A stretch of DNA of 64,000 nucleotides from positions 3,156 to 67,155 of the forward strand of contig MNTV01000026.1 of assembly GCA_001917175.1 (NCBI GenBank), in the 5' to 3' direction. Under the pieces are notes generated by a model, which had not been told where the DNA came from, did no database searches, and saw only the letters and a program-made list of their open reading frames with translations. Origin of the DNA: Azospirillum sp. 51_20 (GTDB lineage: Bacteria; Pseudomonadota; Alphaproteobacteria; RF32; CAG-239). Position 1 is the first letter of the stretch; each line of letters opens with the position of its first letter. Of the stretch, positions 31,343 through 40,764 are shown piece by piece. A program made the translations under genes and the position numbers.

Positions 31343-32497
31343 ATGTCGAAAGGTAAAGAACAAAAACCGGTTATTCTGCAAGTGCTGCCGGAACTTGACC
31401 ACGGCGGGGTGGAAGTCGGGACGGTGCAAATCGCCGACGCCCTCCGGCAACACGGCATCAAAAACTTCGTCGCTTCCGCCGGCGGACGCATGGTGCACGA
31501 TTTGGAAAAAATCAAAGTGCCCCATATTACGCTGCCGCTGAAAACCAAAAATCCGATCAAGCTTTACCTCAATTCGCTGAAGCTGGAAAAAATCATTAAG
31601 GAAAACGGCATCAACATCGTGCATGCCCGTTCCCGCGCGCCGGCCTGGAGCGCCTATTGGGCGGCCAAACGCGCCGGCGTCAAATTCATGACCACTTTCC
31701 ACGGCACTTACGGACTGGGGCCGAAGGGAATCAAGAAATTTTATAACCGGGTGATGACCTACGGACAGCTGGTCATTGCCATTTCCAACCATATCAAAAA
31801 GCATATCACGGAAAATTATCGGATCAACGAAGACAAGATCCGCCTTATCCACCGCTGCGTCGACATTGAAAAGTTTTCGCCGGCGGCAGTTTCCCAGGAG
31901 CGCATCATCCGCGCCGTGCAGGAAAACAACATTCCGGAAGATCTGCCGGTAATTTCGCTGATCGGACGGATTACCCGCTGGAAAGGCCAGCACGTGCTGC
32001 TCGAAGCCCTTTCCAAACTGAAAGACCGCGACTTTTTCTGCCTCATCGTCGGTTCCGACCAGGGGCGCGTCAAATATACCGAAGAACTGAAAGAACTGGT
32101 GAAAAAATACGGGCTTGAAAGCAAAGTCAAATTCATCGGCCAGAGCTTTGACATTCCCGCGCTGCTGATGGTTTCCGACATCGTGCTGTCGACCGCCGTC
32201 GAGCCGGAAGCTTTCGGCCGCGCCGCCATCGAAGGTCAGGCGATGGGCAAAATCGTGATTGCCTCAAACCTCGGCGGTTCGCTCGAAAACACCATTGACG
32301 GCGTGACCGGCAAGCTTTACGAAAGCAGCGACCCGCAGGCTCTGGCCGACGCAATCCGCTGGGCGCTTGACCTGCCTTTGGAAGAAAAGAAAAAAATTTC
32401 CGCCGCCGCAATCAAAAACGTAAAAGAAAATTTTACAAAGCAGATAATGTGTGATAAAACGATAGCGGTTTACAACGAACTGATCAACATGGATTAA
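31343..32497 (+). CDS. Glycosyltransferase family 4-like
   Basis: About 384 residues with the two-Rossmann GT-B fold. VLPELDHGGVEVGTVQIADAL is the acceptor-side glycine loop, VHARSRAPAW and TTFHGTYGLG follow, and the sugar-nucleotide side has IGRITRWKGQHVLLEAL and the E-x7-E element PEAFGRAAIEGQAMGK. Such enzymes build lipopolysaccharide or other surface glycans; donor and acceptor unknown. The start at 31343 is preferred over a GTG at 31322 that lacks a ribosome site. It precedes thrS by 32 bases. Confidence 0.87.
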   Translation: MSKGKEQKPVILQVLPELDHGGVEVGTVQIADALRQHGIKNFVASAGGRMVHDLEKIKVPHITLPLKTKNPIKLYLNSLKLEKIIKENGINIVHARSRAPAWSAYWAAKRAGVKFMTTFHGTYGLGPKGIKKFYNRVMTYGQLVIAISNHIKKHITENYRINEDKIRLIHRCVDIEKFSPAAVSQERIIRAVQENNIPEDLPVISLIGRITRWKGQHVLLEALSKLKDRDFFCLIVGSDQGRVKYTEELKELVKKYGLESKVKFIGQSFDIPALLMVSDIVLSTAVEPEAFGRAAIEGQAMGKIVIASNLGGSLENTIDGVTGKLYESSDPQALADAIRWALDLPLEEKKKISAAAIKNVKENFTKQIMCDKTIAVYNELINMD

Positions 32498-32529
32498 AAA
32501 TTTCAATTTAACAAAAAAGGATAAAGATA

Positions 32530-34461
32530 ATGGTTGCTATTAAATTGCCGGATGGCAGTGTAATGAATTTTGACGGCGCCGTTTCCGGAAAGGAAGTCGC
32601 CGAAAAAATCAGTGCCGGTTTAGCAAAAAACGCTTTAGCGGTGAAGGTTAACGATAAATTGCAGGATTTGGCCGCGACCATCACCACCGACGCCACCGTA
32701 ACCGTTATCACCGCCAAGGATAAGGAAGGACTTGCCATTCTCCGCCACTCCTGCTCGCACGTGATGGCGGAAGCGGTCAAAGAGTTGTGGCCCGACGTTC
32801 AGGTCACGATCGGACCGGCGATCGAAAACGGTTTCTACTACGACTTTGCCCGCAAGGAACCGTTTACGACCGAAGACTTTGCCAAGATTGAAGCCAAAAT
32901 GCATGAAATCGTCAAGCGCGACGAAGAAGTCAGCCGCAAAGTGCTGCCGAGAAACGAAGCGATCGACTATTTCAAATCAATCGGCGAGCACTATAAGGTC
33001 GAACTGATCGAAGACCTGCCGGAGAACGAAGTTATCTCGCTTTACACGCAGGGAAATTTCACCGACCTCTGCCGCGGACCGCACGTACCTTCGACCGGAA
33101 AGATCGGCGACGCCTTTAAACTGACGAAAGTTGCCGGCGCCTACTGGCGCGGCGACTCCAGCCGCGAAATGCTGCAGCGCATTTATGCCACCGCCTGGGC
33201 AAACAAAAAAGACCTGCAGGAATATCTGACCATGCTGGAAGAGGCGGAAAAACGCGACCACCGCAAACTGGGACGCGAAATGGACCTTTTCCACTTTGAA
33301 CCGGAATATGCACCGGGCGCGGTTTTCTGGCATGACAAGGGCTACAAGATTTACCGCAAGCTGATCGAATATATGCGCAACCGTCAGGAACACAACGGCT
33401 ATATCGAAATTTCCACCCCCCGGGTAATGGATCGCGTGCTGTGGGAAATTTCCGGCCACTGGGACAAATACGGCGCCCACAACTACTCCGGTCAGACGGA
33501 AGACAAAAAATGGTTCTGCATCAAACCGATGAACTGCCCGGGCGGCCTGCTGGTTTACAAACAGGGCATCAAATCTTACCGTGACCTGCCGCTGCGCGTT
33601 GCCGAATTCGGCAAGGTTAACCGCTACGAGGCCTCCGGTTCGCTGATGGGGCTGATGCGGGTACGCGAATTTACCCAGGACGATGCCCACATCTTCTGCA
33701 CCCCGGAACAGATGGAAGAAGAGTGCATTACCACGCTGAAACTGATTCTCGACATTTACAAGGACTTCGGTTTTGAAGACGTCAAGATCTACCTTTCCAC
33801 CCGTCCGGACAGCATTTACCGGATCGGCTCCGACGAAATCTGGGATTTGTGCGAAAACGCCCTGGCCAACGCGCTGACCTCGCACGGCTATAAATTCGAG
33901 ATCAACGAAGGCGAAGGCGCTTTCTACGGTCCCAAACTGGAGTTCATCCTGAAAGACGCCATCGGCCGCGAATGGCAGTGCGGCACCATTCAGGTAGACA
34001 TGAACCTGCCGCAGCGTTTTGACATTTCCTACATCGGCGAAGACGGCGAGAAACACCAGCCGGTTATGCTGCACCGCGCCCTGTTCGGTTCGATCGAACG
34101 CTTCCTCGGCATTCTGATCGAAAACCATGCCGGCAAGCTGCCGCTGTGGCTGTCGCCGGAACAGGTAGTGGTTGCGCCGATCGTCAACGATTTTGACGGC
34201 TATGCCGAAGAAGTGGCGGATCGTCTGCGCAAAGCCGGACTTTATGCCAAGACCGACCTGCGCAACGAAAAGATCAACTACAAGATCCGCGAACATTCGG
34301 TTGCCAAAATTCCGGTCATCGCCGTCGTCGGCGCCAAGGAAAAGGAAAACGGCACGGTAACCGTCCGCCGTCTTGGCTCCGACAAGCAGGAAGTGATGAA
34401 ACTCAATGATTTTGTCAACGCCCTGCGCGAAGAAGCGCAAATGCCGCATCTGCACGAATAA
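32530..34461 (+). CDS. thrS: Threonyl-tRNA synthetase
   Basis: A 643-residue class II synthetase with all four domains: TGS (residues 1-60), editing domain (HSCSHVMAEAVKELWP, then TDLCRGPHVPSTG with the HxxxH/C-x-x-x-H editing metal site), catalytic core (KPMNCPGG, RVREFTQDDAHIF, QCGTIQVD) and the anticodon-binding end (IVNDFDGYAEEV ... ). Length is typical. AAAGGATAAAG precedes the ATG. Confidence 0.97.
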   Translation: MVAIKLPDGSVMNFDGAVSGKEVAEKISAGLAKNALAVKVNDKLQDLAATITTDATVTVITAKDKEGLAILRHSCSHVMAEAVKELWPDVQVTIGPAIENGFYYDFARKEPFTTEDFAKIEAKMHEIVKRDEEVSRKVLPRNEAIDYFKSIGEHYKVELIEDLPENEVISLYTQGNFTDLCRGPHVPSTGKIGDAFKLTKVAGAYWRGDSSREMLQRIYATAWANKKDLQEYLTMLEEAEKRDHRKLGREMDLFHFEPEYAPGAVFWHDKGYKIYRKLIEYMRNRQEHNGYIEISTPRVMDRVLWEISGHWDKYGAHNYSGQTEDKKWFCIKPMNCPGGLLVYKQGIKSYRDLPLRVAEFGKVNRYEASGSLMGLMRVREFTQDDAHIFCTPEQMEEECITTLKLILDIYKDFGFEDVKIYLSTRPDSIYRIGSDEIWDLCENALANALTSHGYKFEINEGEGAFYGPKLEFILKDAIGREWQCGTIQVDMNLPQRFDISYIGEDGEKHQPVMLHRALFGSIERFLGILIENHAGKLPLWLSPEQVVVAPIVNDFDGYAEEVADRLRKAGLYAKTDLRNEKINYKIREHSVAKIPVIAVVGAKEKENGTVTVRRLGSDKQEVMKLNDFVNALREEAQMPHLHE

Positions 34462-34483
34462 AAGAACGGCAGCATTAACAAAC

Positions 34484-34512
34484 AAACCCCGGTTCGCTGA
34501 ACCGGGGTTTGC
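34484..34512 (+). terminator. Hairpin terminator after thrS
   Basis: AAACCCCGGTTC-GCT-GAACCGGGGTTT; the following T-stretch is short (GTTTGCCGTTTG), so efficiency is uncertain. Confidence 0.65.
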
Positions 34513-34662
34513 CGTTTGTTTAAAACAGGGGCATTGGCTGCCGGCATTTGCCGTTTGGCGGAAGCGGGGCGTTGTTTATCAGGGTTTGCTATTTGGCTAA
34601 AACAGAAACATTGGCTACAGGTATTTGTCACTCGGAGGAAGCGGGAATATGGTTTGGCTAGA
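34508..34662 (+). repeat. Degenerate tandem duplication, about 77-bp period
   Basis: TTTGCCGTTTGTTTAAAACA near 34508 and TTTGCTATTTGGCTAAAACA near 34585 head two copies that share CATTGGCT, GCATTTG/GTATTTG and GGAAGCGGG elements in order. The open frames across it have no ribosome site. The rest of 34663-34813 holds nothing recognised. Confidence 0.65.
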
Positions 34663-34813
34663 TTAGTGATGACCGAACCGTCTTCTTTAGCCGTGCAAAA
34701 CTTATTTCGGCAGTTTTTCCGTTATCTTTCCTGTTCCCCCGGGCAAGAACTTTTTCTCCGCACCGCAAAAAATTACAAGCCGGTCTCACACTTTTGCAGC
34801 AACGGGAGAACGT

Positions 34814-35308
34814 TCATTTCGACGCAGCGATCCCGTCTTTTTCCGAAAGCGGAGATGTCGGGACTTTTTCCATCAGATAATTGGTCAGCAAAACGCCGTC
34901 CCTCTCCGCCTGCTGTTCTTTCAGTACCCGATAGCCCCGTTTTTCAAAAAACGGACGGGCGGTAATTGAAGCATGAGTGGTAATACGGACAAAAGAAGCG
35001 GCATTTTCCAGTTCCCGGCAAAGGGCCGAGGCCGCTCCCCGCCGCTGATGATCTTTATGCACAAACAGCCGGTCAAGGTACCCGTCGTCATCAATATCGC
35101 CAAAACCGATAATTTTTCCGTCTTCAACAGCCACAAAAGAAAAGTGCCGCAAAAACCTTTCGTTCCAGGCCGTCAGATTCCGCTTTTCCGGCGCCCACGC
35201 TTCACATTGCCGGCGGCTGTAATCCCGCCGGTTGACATTATGTACGGTTTCGTAAAAAAGCGCTGCCGTTTCCCGGCAGTCCGTTTCTTTGTATTTTCTG
35301 ACGATCAT
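34814..35308 (-). CDS. GNAT-family N-acetyltransferase (PhnO/YafP-like)
   Basis: A 164-residue GNAT enzyme: IVRKYKETDCRETAALFYET at the N-terminus, then YLDRLFVHKDHQRRGAASAL with the Q-R-R-G-x-A acetyl-CoA loop and ARPFFEKRGYRVLKEQ. The sequence order resembles YafP-type acetyltransferases. The start at 35308 has GGAGAG upstream. Substrate unknown; unlinked neighbours. Confidence 0.85.
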   Translation of the reverse strand: MIVRKYKETDCRETAALFYETVHNVNRRDYSRRQCEAWAPEKRNLTAWNERFLRHFSFVAVEDGKIIGFGDIDDDGYLDRLFVHKDHQRRGAASALCRELENAASFVRITTHASITARPFFEKRGYRVLKEQQAERDGVLLTNYLMEKVPTSPLSEKDGIAASK

Positions 35309-35357
35309 TTTTCTCTCCATACGTTAAGGATATCCGAAAAAAACTTTTCCGCAACAG

Positions 35358-35394
35358 ACAAAAAAGAACGGCGCGGAAAAACCGCACCGTTTTT
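35358..35394 (-). terminator. Intrinsic terminator of the first BI-1-like gene
   Basis: AACGGTGCGG-TTTTT-CCGCGCCGTT (one mismatch) followed by CTTTTTTG on the minus strand. Confidence 0.75.
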
Positions 35395-36099
35395 TCATTT
35401 GCATTTTCCCCGGCTTTCCCAAAAGCGGAGAACTTTCACCGCCAGACCGATGAAATTAAGGTACACCGCCAACGCGCCGCGCACAGCCAGCTGGTTGAGC
35501 CGGGTGCGATCGGAATCGGCGATAATCCGTTCGATTTCCTCACCGGAATAAGCAGTCACCGCGCCGTAGACGATAACCGCCGCCATGCTGACGGCCCAGT
35601 CGGTCAAACCGGAGGGAAACAGCCAGCAGCCGAGCGCGGTCAGCAGGGTTCCCCACACCACGGTCAGCAAAATGCAATGCCAGGAAATCATGTCGCGGCG
35701 AAAAACCGCCCCGGTCAGCGCCATGGCAAAAAACATCACGGAGGAAGTGAGCAGCCCGCGGGCAACGTCGGCTTTGACAAAAACCAGCGAGACGCCGCTC
35801 AGAGCCGCACCGATCAACCCGCAGAACAAACAGAACATCAGCAGCACCGCGGCAAAACTCAGATTTTTGCGTTCGGCGGGCACGGCCAGAAACATCACCA
35901 GCGGCAGCAGCAGCAAAATCCAGCCGCTGACGCTTAACATCAAATTGTTTTCGGCATCCGGCACCGCGAGGAAATCTCGGTATTCCGCCACTCTTGTCAA
36001 CAGACAGGCGACCGCCGCCGAAAGCCCCGCACCGATCCCCATAAAAGCAAACAGGCGGACAACAATGCGGTTTTCCAGTTTTTTGGTCAGACTTTTCAT
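35395..36099 (-). CDS. BI-1/YccA-like membrane protein, divergent paralogue
   Basis: A 234-residue integral inner-membrane protein with about seven hydrophobic helices, of the Bax-inhibitor-1 (UPF0005) family. It aligns with the next gene upstream over its length (LSVSGWILLLLPLVMFL versus LSVSGWIVLLAPLAIVL). The C-terminal Asp pair of BI-1 calcium-leak channels is not kept: YDSRKI becomes YSGEEI and LYLDFVNLLL becomes VYLNFIGLAV. It may be a non-conducting paralogue. Start ATG at 36099 without a clear ribosome site. Confidence 0.8.
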   Translation of the reverse strand: MKSLTKKLENRIVVRLFAFMGIGAGLSAAVACLLTRVAEYRDFLAVPDAENNLMLSVSGWILLLLPLVMFLAVPAERKNLSFAAVLLMFCLFCGLIGAALSGVSLVFVKADVARGLLTSSVMFFAMALTGAVFRRDMISWHCILLTVVWGTLLTALGCWLFPSGLTDWAVSMAAVIVYGAVTAYSGEEIERIIADSDRTRLNQLAVRGALAVYLNFIGLAVKVLRFWESRGKCK

Positions 36100-36202
36100 A
36101 AACAATAATGCATTAATGATTACGTAACGTTTTTCATATAGCCGCGGATCTTATTTTTACAAGTCCCTTTCCGCCGTTTTTTCCTCAGCCCGGCACAAAA
36201 AA

Positions 36203-36240
36203 GGACGACCGCAGATACGGCCGCCCTTTTTGTGAAAAAA
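36203..36240 (-). terminator. Intrinsic terminator of the second BI-1 gene
   Basis: AAGGGCGGCCG-TATCTG-CGGTCGTCCTT with G-U pairs, followed by TTTT on the minus strand. Confidence 0.75.
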
Positions 36241-36248
36241 AGCAGTTG

Positions 36249-36953
36249 TCATTTCTTTTGTCCGAACAGACGGAGAAGATGCAGCAACAGATTGACAAAG
36301 TCGAGATAAAGCGACAATGCGCCCCAAATCGCGATTTTGGCGGCTTCCTCATCGTCATAACAATTGTCAAGCTCTTCCCTGATTTTACGGCTGTCATAAG
36401 CCGTCAGGGCACAAAACACGACAACGGCAACCAGCGAAATGACAAAGTCCATTGCGGCGGATTTGAAGAAGATGTTGACCACCATGGCAACGATCAGGCC
36501 GAACAAAGCCATCAGCAAAACGCTTCCCCACGACGTCAGATCCGTCTGGGTCGTCAGTCCGAAAAGCGCCATCGCGCCGAAAGTGGCGGAAGCGGTGACA
36601 AAACACATCATAATGCTGGCTTCGGTGTAGACCAGAAAGACGCTGCTCAGACTGGCACCCATCAGCGCACAAAAGAAAACAAACACAATCATCATTGCCC
36701 CCGCGCTCAGCTGCTTCATCAAACCGCCCGTGAACAAAACGATCGCCAACGGCGCAAGCAAAACGATCCAGCCGCTGACGGAAAGCGTCGTTTCGCCCGT
36801 TTTTCCCACGCTGTAAAGAAACTCGCGGCAATCAGGCACGTAAGCGAACATTGCCGCCGTCAGCGCCGAAACAATAAGGCCCAGAAACATGTAGCCGTAG
36901 ACTCTGGTCATTACCGCATTCGCTGCTTTTTTTTCTGCTTCTGAATATCTCAT
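36249..36953 (-). CDS. BI-1/YccA-family membrane protein
   Basis: A 234-residue inner-membrane protein with seven predicted helices. The family C-terminus is intact: FCALTAYDSRKIRE and LSLYLDFVNLLLHLLRLFG, including the two Asp residues known from BsYetJ to gate a pH-sensitive calcium leak. It lies in tandem with a divergent paralogue downstream, separated by its own terminator. No ribosome site is evident. Upstream 36954-37090 is AT-rich and may carry its promoter. Confidence 0.9.
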   Translation of the reverse strand: MRYSEAEKKAANAVMTRVYGYMFLGLIVSALTAAMFAYVPDCREFLYSVGKTGETTLSVSGWIVLLAPLAIVLFTGGLMKQLSAGAMMIVFVFFCALMGASLSSVFLVYTEASIMMCFVTASATFGAMALFGLTTQTDLTSWGSVLLMALFGLIVAMVVNIFFKSAAMDFVISLVAVVVFCALTAYDSRKIREELDNCYDDEEAAKIAIWGALSLYLDFVNLLLHLLRLFGQKK

Positions 36954-37094
36954 AGTTTTTTGGTTTTGGTTGTGTCCGTTTATAAAAAAACATCACGGCG
37001 GAAACAACCGTCCGAAACATGAAATTTTTTAATAATAGGACACAATAGATTACACATATTTTCAGTATAGCAACTTTTGCCCAAACCGCAACAG

Positions 37095-37130
37095 GTAAAA
37101 AAAGACGCCGACCGGTCGTTGCGGTCGGAG
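37095..37130 (-). terminator. Intrinsic terminator of the HAD gene
   Basis: CCGACC / GGTCGG hairpin followed by CGTCTTTTTTT on the minus strand. Confidence 0.75.
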
Positions 37131-37171
37131 AGAAAAACGCGTTCAAAACGCAAAACGAAACAAAAAACGCC

Positions 37172-38035
37172 TTATCGGCGGAGACCGGAAATCACATAAT
37201 CGGGATAGGCCTCGATCATATTGCCGAGTTCCCGGGTTTTGGTTACGTCGGGAATGTAGCCTTCGCCCAAAAAGCTGACATGCACGCCCTTGCTGACCAG
37301 ACAGCTCGAAATGCCGGCGGCCGACGCCGCCCGGATATCAGACGCCATGCAGTCACCGATCATCAGAATCCGTTTGCGCTCCGTCGGGCCGAAAGCGGCC
37401 AGCGCATAGTCAACCACGGCGGGATCGGGCTTGCCGACGGTAATGATTCTGCCGCCCAAAACCGCATATTGTTCGGCAACGGCGCCGGCGGCCGGCACCG
37501 TGTCTTCGCCGCAGACGACCGACGTGTCGTTGCCCGCGCACAAAAGCGGCAGGCCGAGGCTGGCGGCATGGTTCAGCACATCCAGATAATCGTCGACTGC
37601 ACGGCCGGCGGGCAAACGGCCGACATAAAGGAAATCCGCTTTTGCCGGGTCTGCGGTTACGGCAAAATCCAACCCTTCAAACAAAGAAGCGCCGCCGTCC
37701 TCGTCAAGGCAGCAGCAGTTTTTTCCGAGCGAAGCGTAAACGCCGCGGCCGGCGGCCAGATGATGGTGCAGAATTTCCCCGGCGGTAACCATTGCGGAAA
37801 ACAAACGGGGAGAAAACCCGTTTTGATGCATCAGACGGGCAATCTCTTCCACCCGGCGGCAATCGTTGCTCAAAAGCACGATTTTTTTGCCGCTTTTATA
37901 AAGACAAAGCAAAGCTTCCAGTGCTTCCGCCCGGAAAGAAACGCCGTCGTGAAGCACGCCGTTAAAACCGCAAAGGACGGCGTCATAGGCATCCGCAACC
38001 TTTGAAACGTTAACGATCGGCTTTATCATCTTCAT
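37172..38035 (-). CDS. HAD-superfamily class IIA protein lacking the nucleophile Asp
   Basis: A 287-residue protein of the NagD/TIGR01459-like HAD branch: LLSNDCRR (motif II), GKPDPAVVDYAL (motif III) and MIGDCMASDIRAA (motif IV) with a C2 cap between. Motif I, which should start with the phosphorylated Asp (normally CDVWGVLHNG or similar), reads CGFNGVLHDG: the nucleophile is Gly. The codon is GGT, one base from GAT. The protein should not hydrolyse phosphoesters by the usual route; a binding or regulatory role is possible. Single gene with terminator. Confidence 0.85.
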   Translation of the reverse strand: MKMIKPIVNVSKVADAYDAVLCGFNGVLHDGVSFRAEALEALLCLYKSGKKIVLLSNDCRRVEEIARLMHQNGFSPRLFSAMVTAGEILHHHLAAGRGVYASLGKNCCCLDEDGGASLFEGLDFAVTADPAKADFLYVGRLPAGRAVDDYLDVLNHAASLGLPLLCAGNDTSVVCGEDTVPAAGAVAEQYAVLGGRIITVGKPDPAVVDYALAAFGPTERKRILMIGDCMASDIRAASAAGISSCLVSKGVHVSFLGEGYIPDVTKTRELGNMIEAYPDYVISGLRR

Positions 38036-38134
38036 GGCAAAACTCTCTTAATCTTTCCGTTGTCCGCATTTGTTGTTTTACATTATTTCCAGTAGTAACA
38101 GAGCATTATTAAAAAAGCATTTAAATTGCAAGCT

Positions 38135-38881
38135 TTATCGCGATTTATAACCCGACAAACGCAGAATCGCCTCGTTGGCGATCGTCAGGCCGAAGACGGC
38201 CGTCACCGTCGGCAGCGATCCCATGGTATGGCGCCGGCGTCCGCCGTCGGACGGCTTGTCTTCCATAAACAGTGCGCTTTCGGGCACCGAAACTGCCTCG
38301 TCGGAAGACACGCAGACGATTTTGTCAAGCCGGCAGCCGCGCCGTTTCAGCCGTTTGCGGACAAACCGCGCCAACGGACAGTTGCGGGTTTGGTCAAGCG
38401 TTTGCAGACGGATCTTCGACGGATCGGTCTTTAATGCCGCACCCATTGAGGAAATAAAGGGAATCTCCCTTTGCTGCAACGCTTCGATCAGGCCGCATTT
38501 GGGATTGAGCGAATCGATGGCGTCAATCACCAGGTCAACCGGCTCCGCCAGCAGTTCCGGCAAATTATCGGCATTGACAAACATGTCCCTGACCGTCACT
38601 TCGCAGGCCGGATTAATGTCGCGCACGCGCGCGGCGGCCACCTCGCTCTTTTTGCGGCCGACGGTCGAAGTCAGCGCCAGAATCTGGCGATTGATATTGC
38701 TTTCCTCCACCCGATCGAAATCGACCAGCACCAAATGTCCGACACCGGCGCGGGCCAAAGCCTCCAGCGCATAACCGCCGACCGCCCCGAGGCCGACGAT
38801 CATCACTTTCGCGTTTTGCAGGCGGGCAAACTTTTCCTCGCCGAGCAAGGCTTTCGTCCGGCCGAAACTTTTATTTTCCAT
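38135..38881 (-). CDS. tcdA: tRNA threonylcarbamoyladenosine dehydratase (TcdA/CsdL)
   Basis: A 248-residue E1-like adenylating enzyme that cyclises t6A37 of tRNA to ct6A. It shows the nucleotide loop VMIVGLGAVGGYALEALARAG, DFDRVEESNINRQ with the ATP-binding Arg, and DAIDSLNPK. The C-terminal SLPTVTAVFGLTIANEAI is typical. AAGGAG precedes the ATG, which overlaps the tatD end by 11 bases. Confidence 0.93.
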   Translation of the reverse strand: MENKSFGRTKALLGEEKFARLQNAKVMIVGLGAVGGYALEALARAGVGHLVLVDFDRVEESNINRQILALTSTVGRKKSEVAAARVRDINPACEVTVRDMFVNADNLPELLAEPVDLVIDAIDSLNPKCGLIEALQQREIPFISSMGAALKTDPSKIRLQTLDQTRNCPLARFVRKRLKRRGCRLDKIVCVSSDEAVSVPESALFMEDKPSDGGRRRHTMGSLPTVTAVFGLTIANEAILRLSGYKSR

Positions 38882-39614
38882 AAATAAACTCCTTCGCGTT
38901 GGCTTCCGCCGCGGCCGCCAGCTTTTCCGCGTCTTCCCGCCGCCAGCGGGCAAGCTGCGCCAGCAGTACGGGCAAAAACAGCGGCGTTTGTTCGCGCCCC
39001 TTTTCCGGCCCCTGATAAGGGCCGTCGGTTTCGATCAGCAGCCGGTCTTCCGGCACCAGGCGGACAATTTCCCCGGCGTCGCGGTTTTTCAATATCGAGG
39101 CGGAAAAAGACACGTAACCGCCGGCGTTTAAAATCGGCCGCAGATGTTCCGTCCGGCCGTTGAAAGAATGAATCATAAACCGTTCGGGCATTTGCGGCAA
39201 AAAGGCGGAAAGCGCCGCCACCGCCTTCACCGCATGGATAACGAGCGGGCGCCGCAGCTCTTTCGCCAATGCCGCCTGGACGGAAAAAACCGTTTTTTGC
39301 GCCGCCTGATCGCCGCGCAAACCGTCCAAGCCGCTTTCGCCGACCAACGCTTCCGGCGCGGACAGCAACCGTTTGTGAAGGCGGTGTTCCCAACCTGCCG
39401 CCGTTTCGCCGGCATACCAGGGATGGACGCCGAAAGCCGGCACCACCGTATGCGGATATTTCTCCGCCAGCGCCGCCACCGCCGGCCAGTCGCTTTCCGC
39501 GGTTGCCGCGCAGACCATCCGGCCGACGCCCGCCGCACGGGCGTTTTCGATAATATCCGTTGCACAGTTTGCCTTATAGTCTTGCAAGTGGATATGCATG
39601 TCGGTAAAATTCAT
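38871..39614 (-). CDS. TatD-family metal-dependent hydrolase
   Basis: A 247-residue TIM-barrel hydrolase, related to TatD DNases. Metal and catalytic motifs are DMHIHLQDY, GVHPWYAGE, GESGLDGLRG, VIHAVKAV, MIHSFNGR and LLIETDGPY. It is shorter and more divergent than E. coli TatD, so the substrate is uncertain. The start at 39614 (MNFTDMHIHL) places the first motif at the N-terminus as usual. Divergent from alr across 61 bases. Confidence 0.88.
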   Translation of the reverse strand: MNFTDMHIHLQDYKANCATDIIENARAAGVGRMVCAATAESDWPAVAALAEKYPHTVVPAFGVHPWYAGETAAGWEHRLHKRLLSAPEALVGESGLDGLRGDQAAQKTVFSVQAALAKELRRPLVIHAVKAVAALSAFLPQMPERFMIHSFNGRTEHLRPILNAGGYVSFSASILKNRDAGEIVRLVPEDRLLIETDGPYQGPEKGREQTPLFLPVLLAQLARWRREDAEKLAAAAEANAKEFIYGK

Positions 39615-39675
39615 GCAATTTGACTCTTCAACCAAAAAAGAAAATTGTTTCTGACGGAAAGGATAATAAGCAGAT

Positions 39676-40764
39676 ATGAGTGTTTTGACAAGACCGATTT
39701 TAGAAATCAACCTGGACAATCTGGAAAAAAACTACCGCTTTTTGCAAACTCTGGCCCAGGGGGCGGAAGCCGCCGCGGTGGTCAAGGACGACGCCTACGG
39801 ACTGGGAGCGGAAACGGTTGCCGAAAGGCTTTATGAAAACGCCGGCTGCCGCACTTTTTTCGTCGCCCACGGCATTGAAGGGGAAAACATCCGCCCGCAC
39901 GTACCGAACGCCAAAATTTACGTTTTGCAGGGAATCGGCGAAGACAGCCTGGCTTCCTTCGAGCGGTCAAACCTGATTCCGGTAATTGCCGGCAGAGAGC
40001 AGCTGGCCTTTTGGAAAGAACATAAAATCAAGGGCATTAAACCGGCGATTCAAATCGAAACCGGCCTTAACCGGCTCGGCTTCCGCGAAAACGAACTGAC
40101 TGAAATGTCCCCCGACGACCGCGACCTGTTTTCGCTGGTATTGTCGCATCTTGCCTGCGCCGACGAACAGGGACATTTCATGAACGAGTATCAACTGCAA
40201 AATTTCAACCGCCTGCGGGAAAGATTCTTTCCCAGACTGCCGGCCAGCCTGTCCGCCTCCGACGGCACTTTTCTCGGTCAGGATTACCGGTTTGACGTTG
40301 TCCGTCTGGGCGCCGCCATGTACGGCATCAATACCGCGCCCTACCGGGAAAACCAAATGCTGCCGGTGGTTCGGGTGATGGCGCCGGTATTGGAAATTTC
40401 CGCTCTCAGCCGCGGCGACTTCGTCGGCTATTCCGCCACCTATCGCGCCGCCGGCAACCGCAAAATCGCCATCGTGTCAATCGGCTACGGCGACGGCGTT
40501 CCCCGCGCGTTGTCAAACGTCGGCAAGCTCTTCTTTTATAACGGCGGGAAAACTTCCGAAGCCAGAATCATCGGACGCATTTCCATGGACAACGTCATCT
40601 GCGACGTTACCGAAGTGGAAAACCTGCATGTCGGCGACATGGCTTTTATCGTCAACGAATTTTACACTCTTGACGACATCGGCCGCGACGCCGGCACCAT
40701 CGGATATGAAGTGTTGTCCAGAATCGGCAAAAACCGACGCTTTGAACGCCGCTACCTCAGATAG
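39676..40764 (+). CDS. alr: Alanine racemase
   Basis: A 362-residue PLP enzyme making D-alanine for peptidoglycan. The PLP Lys lies in AVVKDDAYGLGA, the second catalytic Tyr in GYSATYRAAG, and GRISMDNVICDVT is the Alr signature. Length is typical. GAAAGGA lies 13 bases before ATG. The downstream region carries a weakly repeated stretch and a terminator. Confidence 0.94.
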   Translation: MSVLTRPILEINLDNLEKNYRFLQTLAQGAEAAAVVKDDAYGLGAETVAERLYENAGCRTFFVAHGIEGENIRPHVPNAKIYVLQGIGEDSLASFERSNLIPVIAGREQLAFWKEHKIKGIKPAIQIETGLNRLGFRENELTEMSPDDRDLFSLVLSHLACADEQGHFMNEYQLQNFNRLRERFFPRLPASLSASDGTFLGQDYRFDVVRLGAAMYGINTAPYRENQMLPVVRVMAPVLEISALSRGDFVGYSATYRAAGNRKIAIVSIGYGDGVPRALSNVGKLFFYNGGKTSEARIIGRISMDNVICDVTEVENLHVGDMAFIVNEFYTLDDIGRDAGTIGYEVLSRIGKNRRFERRYLR

